From: Lentzea alba
GTDB taxonomy: Bacteria; Actinomycetota; Actinomycetes; Mycobacteriales; Pseudonocardiaceae
Assembly: GCF_011067745.1 (NCBI RefSeq)
Contig: NZ_JAAMPJ010000011.1
Span: 62,001 to 126,000 of the forward strand
Direction: 5' to 3'
DNA: 64,000 nt
Positions 7,624 through 16,003 of the stretch are shown piece after piece. The position numbers and the translations under genes were made by a program. Numbering within the stretch: position 1 is the stretch's first letter; every line of letters starts with the position of its first letter. The notes under the pieces are model-generated. The model was not told where the DNA came from. It saw only the letters and a program-made list of their open reading frames with translations, and did not search any database.

Positions 7624-8397
7624 GTGCTCGAGGCGAACAACCTTGAGGTTGTCTACGACGACGTGATGCTGGTGCTCCGAGGCGTGAGCCTCAAGGTGCC
7701 CCAGGGCAAGGTCGTCGCCCTGCTCGGAGCCAACGGAGCTGGGAAAACAACCCTGATGAGGGCCTTCAGCGGGCTCCTCGACGTGCACGACGGCAAGGTC
7801 ACCAAGGGGTCGATCACGCTCGACGGTGAACCGATTCACCGCCTCTCACCGGCGAAGATCGCCGACAGGGGCATCAAACAGGCGCTGGAGGGCCGCAGGA
7901 TCCTCGCCGAGCTCACCGTCGAGGAGAACCTCAAGGTCGGCGGGCACGCCCGCCCCAAGAGCCTCAAGAGCAACCTCGAACGATGCTACGAGCTCTTCCC
8001 GCGGCTAGAAGAACGGCGAAGACAGAGTGCCGGCTACCTGTCCGGCGGCGAGCAGCAGATGCTCTCGATCGGCCGGGCCCTCATGTCCGAACCCTCCTAC
8101 CTGCTGCTCGACGAGCCGAGCCTCGGCCTCGCGCCGCTGCTCGTGCAGCAGATCCGCGACCTCGTCGTGAAGATCAACGAACAGGGCACCACGGTCCTGC
8201 TGGTCGAGCAGAACGCCAGCATGGCGTTGTCCATCGCCGACCACGGGTATGTGCTGGAGACCGGCAAGGTCGTCATGGACAAGCCGGCCGAGGCGCTGCT
8301 CGCCGACGACGACATCCGCGAGTTCTACCTCGGCCTCGGCACCTCCTCGTTCCGTGCGGTCAAGCACTACAAGCGCAGGAAGAGGTGGCTGTCGTGA
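7624..8397 (+). CDS. livF: branched-chain amino acid-type ABC transporter ATP-binding protein (LivF)
   Basis: A 257-residue ABC ATPase of the LivF class. It has Walker A GANGAGKTTL, the Q-loop region GIKQALEGRRILAELTVEENL, the LSGGEQQMLSIGRAL signature, Walker B LLLDEPSLGLAP and the switch-region LVEQN, all as in LivF rather than LivG. It starts with GTG after an AGGAGG site and opens a six-gene operon (LivF, LivG, acyl-CoA synthetase, LivH, LivM, lipoprotein) with 4-8 nt overlaps between the first five genes. An extra basic tail, KHYKRRKRWLS, follows the domain. Confidence 0.9.
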   Translation: MLEANNLEVVYDDVMLVLRGVSLKVPQGKVVALLGANGAGKTTLMRAFSGLLDVHDGKVTKGSITLDGEPIHRLSPAKIADRGIKQALEGRRILAELTVEENLKVGGHARPKSLKSNLERCYELFPRLEERRRQSAGYLSGGEQQMLSIGRALMSEPSYLLLDEPSLGLAPLLVQQIRDLVVKINEQGTTVLLVEQNASMALSIADHGYVLETGKVVMDKPAEALLADDDIREFYLGLGTSSFRAVKHYKRRKRWLS

Positions 8398-9173
8398 GCG
8401 TCCTCGAAGTCACCGGCATCAGGCTCGCGTTCGACGGCGTGGTGGCCGTCGACGGGGTGTCGTTCAGCGTCGAGGAAGGCGAGCTCTTCGCGATCATCGG
8501 ACCGAACGGCGCCGGCAAGACCTCCATCTTCAACGTCCTGAGCGGCGTCTACCGGCCGCAGCAGGGCACTGTGCGGTTCCTCGACCAGGACCTCGTCGGC
8601 ATGCGCCCGCACCGGATCGCGGCGGGCGGCATGGCCCGCACGTTCCAGAACATCGAGCTGTTCTCGCATCTCACCGTCGTCGACAACCTGATGCTCGGCC
8701 GCCACAACCACATGAGGTACGGCGCTCTGTCGGCGTTCTTCTGGCTCGGCAAAGCACGAAACGAGGAGCTGAAGAACCGGGCCGCGGTCGAGGACGTGAT
8801 CGACTTCCTGGAACTGGAGCAGTGGCGCCGGTTCCCGGTCGGCCTGCTGCCCTACGGCGTGCAGAAGCGCGTCGAACTGGGCAGGGCGCTCGCGATGGAG
8901 CCGAAGCTGCTGCTGCTCGACGAGCCGGTCGCGGGCATGAACGTCGAGGAGACCGAGGACATGGCCCGGTACATCCTCGACGTCCGCGAGGAGCTCAACA
9001 TCCCGATGATCATGGTGGAGCACGACATGGGCCTCGTCATGGACCTCGCCGACCGCGTGATGGTCATGGACTTCGGCCGCCCGATCCGCACCGGCACCCC
9101 CGCCGAAGTGCAGCAGGACCCCGACGTCATCCGCGCGTACCTCGGCGAGCAACACCGGAGCGTGACGCCATGA
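8394..9173 (+). CDS. livG: branched-chain amino acid-type ABC transporter ATP-binding protein (LivG)
   Basis: A 259-residue ABC ATPase of the LivG class. Walker A is GPNGAGKTS, followed by NVLSGVYRPQQG and the LivG-typical GMARTFQNIELFSHLTV. The signature reads PYGVQKRVELGRAL, a departure from LSGG that is common in this subgroup, and Walker B is LLLDEPVAGMN. The GTG start overlaps the LivF stop by 4 nt, giving translational coupling. It would pair with LivF at the cytoplasmic face of the LivH-LivM channel. Confidence 0.9.
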   Translation: MSVLEVTGIRLAFDGVVAVDGVSFSVEEGELFAIIGPNGAGKTSIFNVLSGVYRPQQGTVRFLDQDLVGMRPHRIAAGGMARTFQNIELFSHLTVVDNLMLGRHNHMRYGALSAFFWLGKARNEELKNRAAVEDVIDFLELEQWRRFPVGLLPYGVQKRVELGRALAMEPKLLLLDEPVAGMNVEETEDMARYILDVREELNIPMIMVEHDMGLVMDLADRVMVMDFGRPIRTGTPAEVQQDPDVIRAYLGEQHRSVTP

Positions 9174-10990
9174 CCACGACAGTCGTCACGAGGGTGAAGC
9201 ACCGGGCGGCCACCACGCCAAACCAGATCGCGTTGCGCGCCAAGGACTTCGGCATCTGGCAGGAGGTCGACTGGGCGGGCTACTGGGCGAACGTCGAACT
9301 GGTGGGCCACGCGTTGCTCGCGCTCGGCGTGCAACCCGGCGACCGCGTGGCCATCCACTCGGAGAACCGGCGCGAGTGGCTCTACGCCGACCTCGGCATC
9401 GTCGCGGCACGCGGCATCACGGTCGGCCTGTACCCGACGAACCCGGCGTCCGAGGTCGCCTACCTGCTGTCGCACTCCGGCGCGCGGATCCTCATCGCCG
9501 AGGACCAGGAACAGGTCGACAAGGCGTTGCTGGTGCTGGAGGACACGCCCGACCTGGAACGGATCGTCTACCTCGAACCACGCGGCATCAAAGGACGCTA
9601 CGACAACCCGAAGCTGCTGTGGTGGGACGACTTCCTGGCGCTCGGCGCGGCACACCGGGACGAGTTCGGCGGCGAGCTGGCCGAACGGATGGCGCAGACC
9701 GAGCCGGACGACGTGATGACGTTGATCTACACGTCGGGCACCACCGGGCCGCCCAAGGGCGCGATGCTCACCGTGGCGAACGTCGAGTTCGCCGTCCACG
9801 TGCTGGTGGAGGGCGGCGGTTTCACTTCGCCGCCGCCGTCCTCCGCCGATGTCACGCTGTCGTACCTGCCGTTGTGTCACGTGGCCGAACGCATCTTCAC
9901 CACGTGGTTCAGCGCTGCTTCCGGCGTTCAGGTGCACTTCGCCGAGTCGATCGAGACGGTGCAGGCGAACCTGCGGGAGGTGCAGCCGACGATCCTGTTC
10001 GGCGTGCCGCGCATCTGGGAGAAGGTGCTGGCGGGCGTCACGATCGGCGTGTCGTCGGCGTCCTGGCTCAAACGCTCGGTCACCCGGTTCTGGCTCAGGC
10101 GCGCGGAGAGCATCGGCTCGACCTTGGTGCGGACCGGCGGCAAGCACACCTCCCAAAGCCGGTTGATCTACGGCTTGGGGTGGCTGTTCTGCTTCCGCGC
10201 GCTGAAGGCCCGGATCGGCATGCGGTACGTGCGGTACGCCGCGTCCGGTGCCGCCCCCATCGCGCCGGACGTGCTGAAGTTCTTCATGGGCATCGGGGTG
10301 CCGATGCACGAGGTCTACGGCATGACCGAGAACACCGCCGTGGCCACGGGAAACCGGCCGGGACGGGTCAAGGTCGGCACGGTCGGCGAACCGCAGCCCG
10401 GGATCGAGCTGCGGATCGACGAGGAGACCGGTGAGATCCTCACGAAGCACGGTGGGACGTTCGCCGGCTACTGGCGCGATCCCGAAGCCACCAGCCGGGT
10501 GGTCGAGGACGGCTGGCTGCACACCGGTGACGTCGGCGAGTGGGTCGACGACACGCACGTGAAGATCACCGACCGGATGAAGGACATCATCATCACCGCG
10601 GGCGGCAAGAACATCGCGCCGTCGGAGCTCGAGAACGCGCTGAAGACCTCCCCGTACATCAAGGAAGCCGTGGTGATCGGCGACCAGCGGGCGTACCTGG
10701 TGGCGTTGATCGGCATCGAGTACGAGACCGTCGGGCACTGGGCGCAGCAGCGCAAACTCCCTTACACCACTTACCGGGACCTGTCGGAGAAGCCGGAGGT
10801 CCTGGAGCTGGTGCAGAAGATCGTGACCGAGGTGAACTCCAGGTTCGCCGGTGTCGAGCAGATCAAGAAGTTCCGGATGTTCCCCAAGGAGCTCGACCAC
10901 GAGGACGGCGAGCTGACCGCGACCCAGAAGGTGAAGAGATCCGCGCTGGGCAAGATGTTCGACGACCTCGTGGAGAGCATGTATGGATGA
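9170..10990 (+). CDS. long-chain acyl-CoA synthetase / AMP-dependent ligase embedded in the transporter operon
   Basis: A 606-residue ANL-superfamily enzyme that activates a carboxylate to acyl-AMP and then acyl-CoA. Motifs: LIYTSGTTGPPKGAML (P-loop), YLPLCHVAER, VYGMTENTAV, WLHTGDVGEW and ITDRMKDIIITAGGKNIAP with the conserved lysine region. The size and the ITAGGKNIAPSELE motif fit the FAA1/long-chain group. It is translationally coupled on both sides: it starts 4 nt inside LivG and overlaps LivH by 8 nt. The position suggests that the importer brings in a carboxylic acid that is trapped as its CoA ester, rather than (or besides) an amino acid. This is inference. Confidence 0.88.
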   Translation: MTTTVVTRVKHRAATTPNQIALRAKDFGIWQEVDWAGYWANVELVGHALLALGVQPGDRVAIHSENRREWLYADLGIVAARGITVGLYPTNPASEVAYLLSHSGARILIAEDQEQVDKALLVLEDTPDLERIVYLEPRGIKGRYDNPKLLWWDDFLALGAAHRDEFGGELAERMAQTEPDDVMTLIYTSGTTGPPKGAMLTVANVEFAVHVLVEGGGFTSPPPSSADVTLSYLPLCHVAERIFTTWFSAASGVQVHFAESIETVQANLREVQPTILFGVPRIWEKVLAGVTIGVSSASWLKRSVTRFWLRRAESIGSTLVRTGGKHTSQSRLIYGLGWLFCFRALKARIGMRYVRYAASGAAPIAPDVLKFFMGIGVPMHEVYGMTENTAVATGNRPGRVKVGTVGEPQPGIELRIDEETGEILTKHGGTFAGYWRDPEATSRVVEDGWLHTGDVGEWVDDTHVKITDRMKDIIITAGGKNIAPSELENALKTSPYIKEAVVIGDQRAYLVALIGIEYETVGHWAQQRKLPYTTYRDLSEKPEVLELVQKIVTEVNSRFAGVEQIKKFRMFPKELDHEDGELTATQKVKRSALGKMFDDLVESMYG

Positions 10991-11870
10991 GTTTCTCCAG
11001 TCGTTGATCCGGGGTCTCGGCACCGGGTCCATCTACTCGCTGCTCGCGCTCGGCTTCGTGATCATCTACAAGTCGACGCAGGTGATCAGCTTCGCGCAGC
11101 CGGCGTTCATGCTGGCGGGCGCGGTGCTGGTCTCGTACCTCTCGCCCGCCGTCTCGTTCCTCGGGGCGGTGCTCGTGGCCGCCGTGGTGATCGCGGTGCT
11201 GGCGTTGGGCGTGGAACGCACGGTGCTGCGGCCGATGGTCGGCAAACCGGTGTTCGTGGTCGCGATCATCACGATCGGCGTCGACGTCGTGGTCAGGGTC
11301 GTGACGAACGCGTTCATCGGCCTGGACGTGCGGCAGGTCGGCGATCCGTGGGGCTTGAACACGGTGTCGTTCCTGGGCGCCGAGGTGCAGCAGCGGTACC
11401 TGGTGATGATCGGGACGACCGCGGTCGTGACGGTCGCGCTGTTCGCGTTCTTCCGGTACTCGCGGATCGGGCTCGCCATGCGCGCGGTCGCCTACGACCA
11501 GGAAGTCGCGCTGGCGCAGGGGATCTCGGTCGGCTCGGTGTTCGCGCTGTCGTGGGCGCTGGCGGGAGGGCTCGCGGCGTTGGCCGGAGTGTTCGTGGCG
11601 ACCGGGGCCGGTGTCGACCAGCAGCTGTGGATCGTGGCGCTGAAGGCGTTGCCCGCGATCATCCTGGGCGGCCTGGAGTCGTTGGGCGGCGCGGTCGTCG
11701 GCGGGCTCGCGGTCGGGGTGGTCGAGTCGCTCTTCGGCACCTACCAGAGTGATTTCGCGCCGTGGCTCGGGCCGAACTTCGGGCTGGTCGCGCCGTACGC
11801 GTTGATGCTGCTCGTGTTGCTGGTCAGACCGTACGGGTTGTTCGGCAAGAGGGAGGTGGAGCGGCTGTGA
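10983..11870 (+). CDS. livH: branched-chain amino acid-type ABC transporter permease (LivH)
   Basis: A 295-residue polytopic permease with about eight hydrophobic helices. SLIRGLGTGSIYSLLALGFVIIYKST is the LivH N-terminus, GLAMRAVAYDQEVALAQGIS is the cytoplasmic coupling loop, and LKALPAIILGGLESLGGAVVGGLAVG is the conserved C-terminal pair of helices. It begins 8 nt inside the acyl-CoA synthetase gene and overlaps LivM by 4 nt. It forms the channel with LivM. Confidence 0.9.
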   Translation: MDEFLQSLIRGLGTGSIYSLLALGFVIIYKSTQVISFAQPAFMLAGAVLVSYLSPAVSFLGAVLVAAVVIAVLALGVERTVLRPMVGKPVFVVAIITIGVDVVVRVVTNAFIGLDVRQVGDPWGLNTVSFLGAEVQQRYLVMIGTTAVVTVALFAFFRYSRIGLAMRAVAYDQEVALAQGISVGSVFALSWALAGGLAALAGVFVATGAGVDQQLWIVALKALPAIILGGLESLGGAVVGGLAVGVVESLFGTYQSDFAPWLGPNFGLVAPYALMLLVLLVRPYGLFGKREVERL

Positions 11871-12967
11871 AGGGTCGTCCTGAGCTGTACACCTCTTACG
11901 GGCAGGACATGGCGTTCCTGAACACGCGTCCCAAACGCGCGTGGTCTGGTGGGCTGGTCGTCGTCGCCCTGCTGATGCCGTTCCTCATCACGGACGACCT
12001 GTTGCAGCTGCTCGCGACCGGGTTCGTGGCGGCGATCGGCGCGATCGGGCTGAACATCGTCACGGGGTTCGCGGGCCAGGTTTCCCTGGGACACGCGTTC
12101 TTCCTCGCGATCGGTGCGTACACGGGTGCGGCGCTGAGCGGTTCCGAGACCGGCCGGGTGATCGGGTTCGGCATCACGTCGCTGCCGATCTGGCTGCTGG
12201 CCTCGGGGTTGGTGGCCGCGTTGTTCGGCGTCCTGGTGGCGCCGGTGGCGGTGCGGTTGCGGGGTCTCTACCTCGCGATCGTGACGCTGGGGCTGGTCTT
12301 CCTGGGAGAGCACGTGTTCCGGGAGTGGACGTCGCTGACCGGCGGGCCCGGTGTCGGGCGGCCCGCGGCGATCCCGGAACTCTTCGGGGTGCGGCTGGAC
12401 CGGGACAACGCGATGTTCACGGCGGCACAGCAGTTGTATCTCGTGATGTTCGTGCTGCTGGTGATTTTCGGTGTGCTGGCGCGGAACCTGGTGCGTTCGC
12501 GGGTGGGACGGGCGTTCGCCGCGGTGCGGGACCGCGACCTGGCCGCGTCGGTGATCGGCGTGGACCTGACGAAGTACAAGGTCCTGGCCTTCGCGGTGTC
12601 CTCCTTCTACGCGGGCGTCGCGGGCGCGTTGCTGTTCGTGATGAACGGGTTCTTCGATCCCGGCTCGTTCAGCCTTCTGTTGTCAGTGCAGTACATCGCG
12701 ATGGTGCTCATCGGCGGCGCGGGCACCATCTCCGGCGCGATCATGGGCGCGCTCTTCATCACGTTGCTGCCACGCATCACCAGGGAACTGCCCGCGGTGC
12801 TGCCGTTCATCAGTGGTGACGCGACCGGCGGGATCACGGTCTTCCAGGTGGAGGCCGTGCTCTACGGCGTGCTCATCATCGTGTTCCTCATCGTCGAGCC
12901 ACGCGGGTTGTTCGGCATCTGGGTCCGCGTCCGCAACTACTGGCGCACCTGGCCGTTCTCGTACTGA
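11867..12967 (+). CDS. livM: branched-chain amino acid-type ABC transporter permease (LivM)
   Basis: A 366-residue permease. Family motifs are IGLNIVTGFAGQVSLGHAFFLAIGAYTGA, LRGLYLAIVTLGL and GRAFAAVRDRDLAASVIGVD, followed by KVLAFAVSSFYAGVAGAL. The N-terminal 35 residues (up to RPKRAW) are an extra hydrophilic segment. It starts with GTG overlapping the LivH stop by 4 nt and is followed 14 nt later by the binding-protein gene. Confidence 0.9.
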   Translation: MKGRPELYTSYGQDMAFLNTRPKRAWSGGLVVVALLMPFLITDDLLQLLATGFVAAIGAIGLNIVTGFAGQVSLGHAFFLAIGAYTGAALSGSETGRVIGFGITSLPIWLLASGLVAALFGVLVAPVAVRLRGLYLAIVTLGLVFLGEHVFREWTSLTGGPGVGRPAAIPELFGVRLDRDNAMFTAAQQLYLVMFVLLVIFGVLARNLVRSRVGRAFAAVRDRDLAASVIGVDLTKYKVLAFAVSSFYAGVAGALLFVMNGFFDPGSFSLLLSVQYIAMVLIGGAGTISGAIMGALFITLLPRITRELPAVLPFISGDATGGITVFQVEAVLYGVLIIVFLIVEPRGLFGIWVRVRNYWRTWPFSY

Positions 12968-12981
12968 GGAGAGAGATCACC

Positions 12982-14289
12982 ATGTCCGGTAAGAGATTGG
13001 CTGATCGCAAAAAAACAACACTGTACGTCGGGGCGTTGGTCCTTGTACTTGCGTCGTGCCGGGGTGGGGACGGCGCCGCGCCGCAGGAGGGCGCGGGTGG
13101 CATCAAGATCGACGCCGGGGTGACCAAGGAGGCGTGCCCCAACGCCGTCGACAAGTCCAAGGGCTGCATCTACCTGGGCACCATCTCGGACCTCACCGAG
13201 GGCCCGTTCAAGACGCTGGCCGTGCCGATCACCGACTCGCAGAAGGCGTTCTGGAAGCGCGTCAACGACAAGGGCGGCATTGGCGGCTACGAGATCGACG
13301 TCACCAAGTACGTCAAGGACAACAAGTACAACCCGCAGATCCACAACCAGGTCTACCAGGAGATCAAGGGCAACATCCTGGCCATCACCCAGACGCTGGG
13401 TTCTCCCACGACGGCCGCGATCCTGCCGGACCTCGAGAGCACCCAGATGGTGTCGGTGCCCGCGTCCTGGACCTCGTTGTGGGGCTTCGAGGAGGTCGTG
13501 CTGGAGTCCGGCGCGAACTACTGCGTCGAGTCGATGAACACCGTCGACTACGCCGTCGAGAAGCTCGGCGTGAAGTCCGTGATGGCGGTGCACCTCGCCG
13601 GTGACTACGGCGACGACGCCGCGGCCGGCGCGAAGATCGCCGCCGAGAAGCGCGGGCTGACGTTCGACAACGTGACCACGCAGACCGGCCAGGACAACCA
13701 GGGCGGCGCCATCGACGCCGTGGTGTCGAAGAAGCCCGACCTGGTCGTGCTGACGACCGGCCCGACCGACGCGGCCGTGATCATCGGACAGGCCGCGGCC
13801 CGCGGGTACAAGGGCAAGTTCATCGGCACCTCGCCGACCTGGAACCCCGGTCTGCTGAAGTCGCCGGCCGCGCCCGCGATCAAGGCGCTGTACCTGCAGT
13901 CGGCGCCGTGGAAGGCGTGGGGCACCGAGTCCGTCGGCCACACCGCGATGCGTGCCGCGCTACCCGGCGTGACGCCGAACGACGGTTACACCGCCGGTTG
14001 GGTGTGGGCGTACCCGCTGAAGGCCGCGCTGGAGAAGGCGGCGGCGAACAAGGACCTGACGCGTGCCGGGGTCCTGAACGCGGTGCGTCAACTCACCTCG
14101 GTGGACTACGAGGGCATGCTTCCTTCAAATGCGGGAAATTTCTCCGCTTCCGCGCAGGACGCCTTGTTCCGTCAGACGCTCATCTACCGGCCTGACGACG
14201 CCGCGCCGACCGGAGTGACGCTGGTAGAGGACTTCTTCACCGGATCGACAGCGAAGGATTTCAAGTTCGAGAAGCCCTGTTACCAATGA
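12982..14289 (+). CDS. ABC transporter substrate-binding lipoprotein (LivK-like, periplasmic-binding fold type I)
   Basis: A 435-residue exported lipoprotein. The N-terminus has lysines and arginines, a hydrophobic stretch and the lipobox LASC with Cys26, followed by a Gly/Asp-rich linker. The body is a Peripla_BP_6-like receptor; GTISDLTEGPFKTLAVPITDSQKAFWKRVNDKGGIGG is characteristic, ending with FKFEKPCYQ. The binding pocket does not allow a ligand to be named; the acyl-CoA synthetase in the operon hints at a carboxylate. An AGGAGA ribosome site precedes the ATG. Last gene of the transporter operon. Confidence 0.86.
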   Translation: MSGKRLADRKKTTLYVGALVLVLASCRGGDGAAPQEGAGGIKIDAGVTKEACPNAVDKSKGCIYLGTISDLTEGPFKTLAVPITDSQKAFWKRVNDKGGIGGYEIDVTKYVKDNKYNPQIHNQVYQEIKGNILAITQTLGSPTTAAILPDLESTQMVSVPASWTSLWGFEEVVLESGANYCVESMNTVDYAVEKLGVKSVMAVHLAGDYGDDAAAGAKIAAEKRGLTFDNVTTQTGQDNQGGAIDAVVSKKPDLVVLTTGPTDAAVIIGQAAARGYKGKFIGTSPTWNPGLLKSPAAPAIKALYLQSAPWKAWGTESVGHTAMRAALPGVTPNDGYTAGWVWAYPLKAALEKAAANKDLTRAGVLNAVRQLTSVDYEGMLPSNAGNFSASAQDALFRQTLIYRPDDAAPTGVTLVEDFFTGSTAKDFKFEKPCYQ

Positions 14290-14370
14290 ACCGAACGGGT
14301 GACATCCACCGTTGACGGACTGCGTTTTTCGCTAGTCTCGCTGGTGAGATGTTGCTAGGAGGTTGCAGCG

Positions 14371-14694
14371 GTGTTGACGTGCGTTGAAGTTCGCCGATCC
14401 GCAGGAGGCCTCCGGTTGTTCGTCCGTCCCCCGGCCGCGCTGCGCTGGAACGCGCGGCTGGGGTACGAACGGGTGTCGGAGCTGTTGACCGCGATTCGTC
14501 AGGCGGAGTCGTGCACGGTCCGGGACGTCGCCCAGCAGGATGTGACACTGCGGTACGTGCCTGACCAACGCACCGGAGAGGCGGTCTTGGCCTGCGCCAC
14601 CGGGTCCGTCGTGCTGGATGCGGACGAGGTGATGTTGCTGCACGACACGCTGCGCGCGCACATGCCGGACCGGATGCGGCCGCTGCCCGTATAA
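14371..14694 (+). CDS. hypothetical protein, 107 aa
   Basis: I do not recognise this family. It is a soluble protein with a good ribosome site (AGGAGG, about 9 nt before a GTG), codon usage like its neighbours and no signal or membrane segment. Visible features are an N-terminal LTCVEVRRSAGGLRLFV strand pattern and a C-terminal helix, DADEVMLLHDTLRAHMPDR. The strand-strand-helix look could suit a small regulatory or binding domain, but this is only a shape impression. It lies 81 nt after the transporter operon and 7 nt before the methyltransferase, and may be cotranscribed with the latter. Confidence 0.55.
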   Translation: MLTCVEVRRSAGGLRLFVRPPAALRWNARLGYERVSELLTAIRQAESCTVRDVAQQDVTLRYVPDQRTGEAVLACATGSVVLDADEVMLLHDTLRAHMPDRMRPLPV

Positions 14695-14701
14695 ACGCCA
14701 T

Positions 14702-15301
14702 GTGACGGTTGAACAGACGAGCCAGGCATACGGGAAGCGGGCCGACGAGTACATCGACGTCGTCGGCACCATGGCGGACACCTCGCCGATCGACCGCGAC
14801 CGGATCGGCGCGTGGGCCCGGGATCACTCGGCCGGGCAGATCCTGGACGTCGGGTGCGGGCCGGGCCAGTGGACGAACTGGTTGCACCAGCAGGGGATCG
14901 ACGTGATCGGCGTCGACCCGACACCCGAGTTCCTCGATCGGGCTCGGCGGGACTACCCGGACGCCCGGTTCGTGGCGGGCCGTGCCGAAGCGCTCGACTT
15001 CGCGGGCCTGTCCGGCATCCTCGCCTGGTTTTCGTTGATCCACACGCCTCCGCACGAGGTGCCGGCGATCCTGGCGCGGTTCGCCGGGTGCCTCGAACCC
15101 GGCGGCGGGCTGTTACTGGGGTTCTTCGAGGGGCCGGAGCTCGTGCCGTTCGACCACAAGATCATCACGGCCTACTACTGGCCAGTCGACGAGCTCAGCC
15201 GCGTGGTCTCGGAGGCCGGTTTCACCGTCACCGGACGTTTTGCGCGCGGTGAGCCCCCGCAGCGGCGGCAGGGCGTGATCACCGCGATCCGCTGCCCATA
15301 G
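14702..15301 (+). CDS. class I SAM-dependent methyltransferase
   Basis: A 199-residue Rossmann-type methyltransferase. Motif I is ILDVGCGPGQW; motif II ends in VIGVDPTPEFLDRAR; motif III region is DARFVAGRAEALDF; the post-motif LEPGGGLLLGFFEG fits the Methyltransf_11/25 group. The substrate is unknown. It starts with GTG, 7 nt after the hypothetical gene, and ends 48 nt before the first injection-system gene. There is no sign that it belongs to that system. Confidence 0.8.
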   Translation: MTVEQTSQAYGKRADEYIDVVGTMADTSPIDRDRIGAWARDHSAGQILDVGCGPGQWTNWLHQQGIDVIGVDPTPEFLDRARRDYPDARFVAGRAEALDFAGLSGILAWFSLIHTPPHEVPAILARFAGCLEPGGGLLLGFFEGPELVPFDHKIITAYYWPVDELSRVVSEAGFTVTGRFARGEPPQRRQGVITAIRCP

Positions 15302-15349
15302 GGGCAGCCAACGGTGTCCTCGGGGACGTCGGTGCGCTGATGGTTCCCG

Positions 15350-16003
15350 GTGCGGCGGCGCGCGATCGTGGACGGTGTGATCCACGAGGTTGACGAGGCT
15401 CTGCGCCGCCTGGTCCGGGACGAGGCGTTGCGCGGTTCCGATCTGGACGTCGCGTTCGACGCGCCGACCAAGGACTGGGCCGCGCGGCGCAACGCGCCCA
15501 CGGTCAACATCTACCTCTACGACATCCGCGAGGACATCAGACGCCGCCAGCGCGGGCTGCTCAACGAGTACGACGCGCAGGGACAGGTCGCGGCCCGGCA
15601 TCTGCCGCCGCGGCACATGAAGCTGTCCTACCTGGTGACGGCGTGGACACAACGGCCGGAGGACGAGCACCGGCTGCTCTCGGACCTGCTCATGGGGTTC
15701 CTGCGCTACGACGCCGTGCCTCCCGGGCTGCTGAGCGGGTCGCTTGCGGAGTTGGCGCTGCCCGTGCCGATGACCGTCGCGTTGCCGCCGCCCGAAGATC
15801 GCGCGTTCGCGGACGTGTGGAGCGCGCTGGGCGGCGAGCTGAAGCCGTCGCTGGACGTCGTGGTGTCGGCGCCGGTGTCGTCCGGGCGCAAGTTCGCCGC
15901 CGGGCCGCCCGCGCGGGAGGGCGTGCAGCTGCAGACCGGCAACGATCGGGTGCGGCACAGCGTCTCCGACGACGGTGTGTCGATGCGCAAGGTGGCGCAA
16001 TGA
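15350..16003 (+). CDS. eCIS DUF4255 (Pvc16/Afp16-like) tube-terminating cap protein
   Basis: A 217-residue DUF4255 protein. The typical N-terminus is VDEALRRLVRDEAL, followed by VNIYLYDIREDIRRRQ, HLPPRHMKLSYLVTAWTQ and EDEHRLLSDLLMGFLRYD. In Afp/PVC particles this family caps the tube and sheath at the distal end and fixes particle length. The GTG start at 15350 is chosen; another GTG 18 nt later is possible. Its stop overlaps the ATPase start by 4 nt. The pair cap plus ATPase is the usual marker of an eCIS locus and here forms its upstream block. Confidence 0.85.
   Translation: MRRRAIVDGVIHEVDEALRRLVRDEALRGSDLDVAFDAPTKDWAARRNAPTVNIYLYDIREDIRRRQRGLLNEYDAQGQVAARHLPPRHMKLSYLVTAWTQRPEDEHRLLSDLLMGFLRYDAVPPGLLSGSLAELALPVPMTVALPPPEDRAFADVWSALGGELKPSLDVVVSAPVSSGRKFAAGPPAREGVQLQTGNDRVRHSVSDDGVSMRKVAQ

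Noticed and set aside
15643..16000. Extended N-terminus of the ATPase in the longer open frame
   Set aside because: This part overlaps the DUF4255 gene in another frame and is Arg/Ala low complexity; the ATG at 16000 overlaps the DUF4255 stop in the usual coupled manner.
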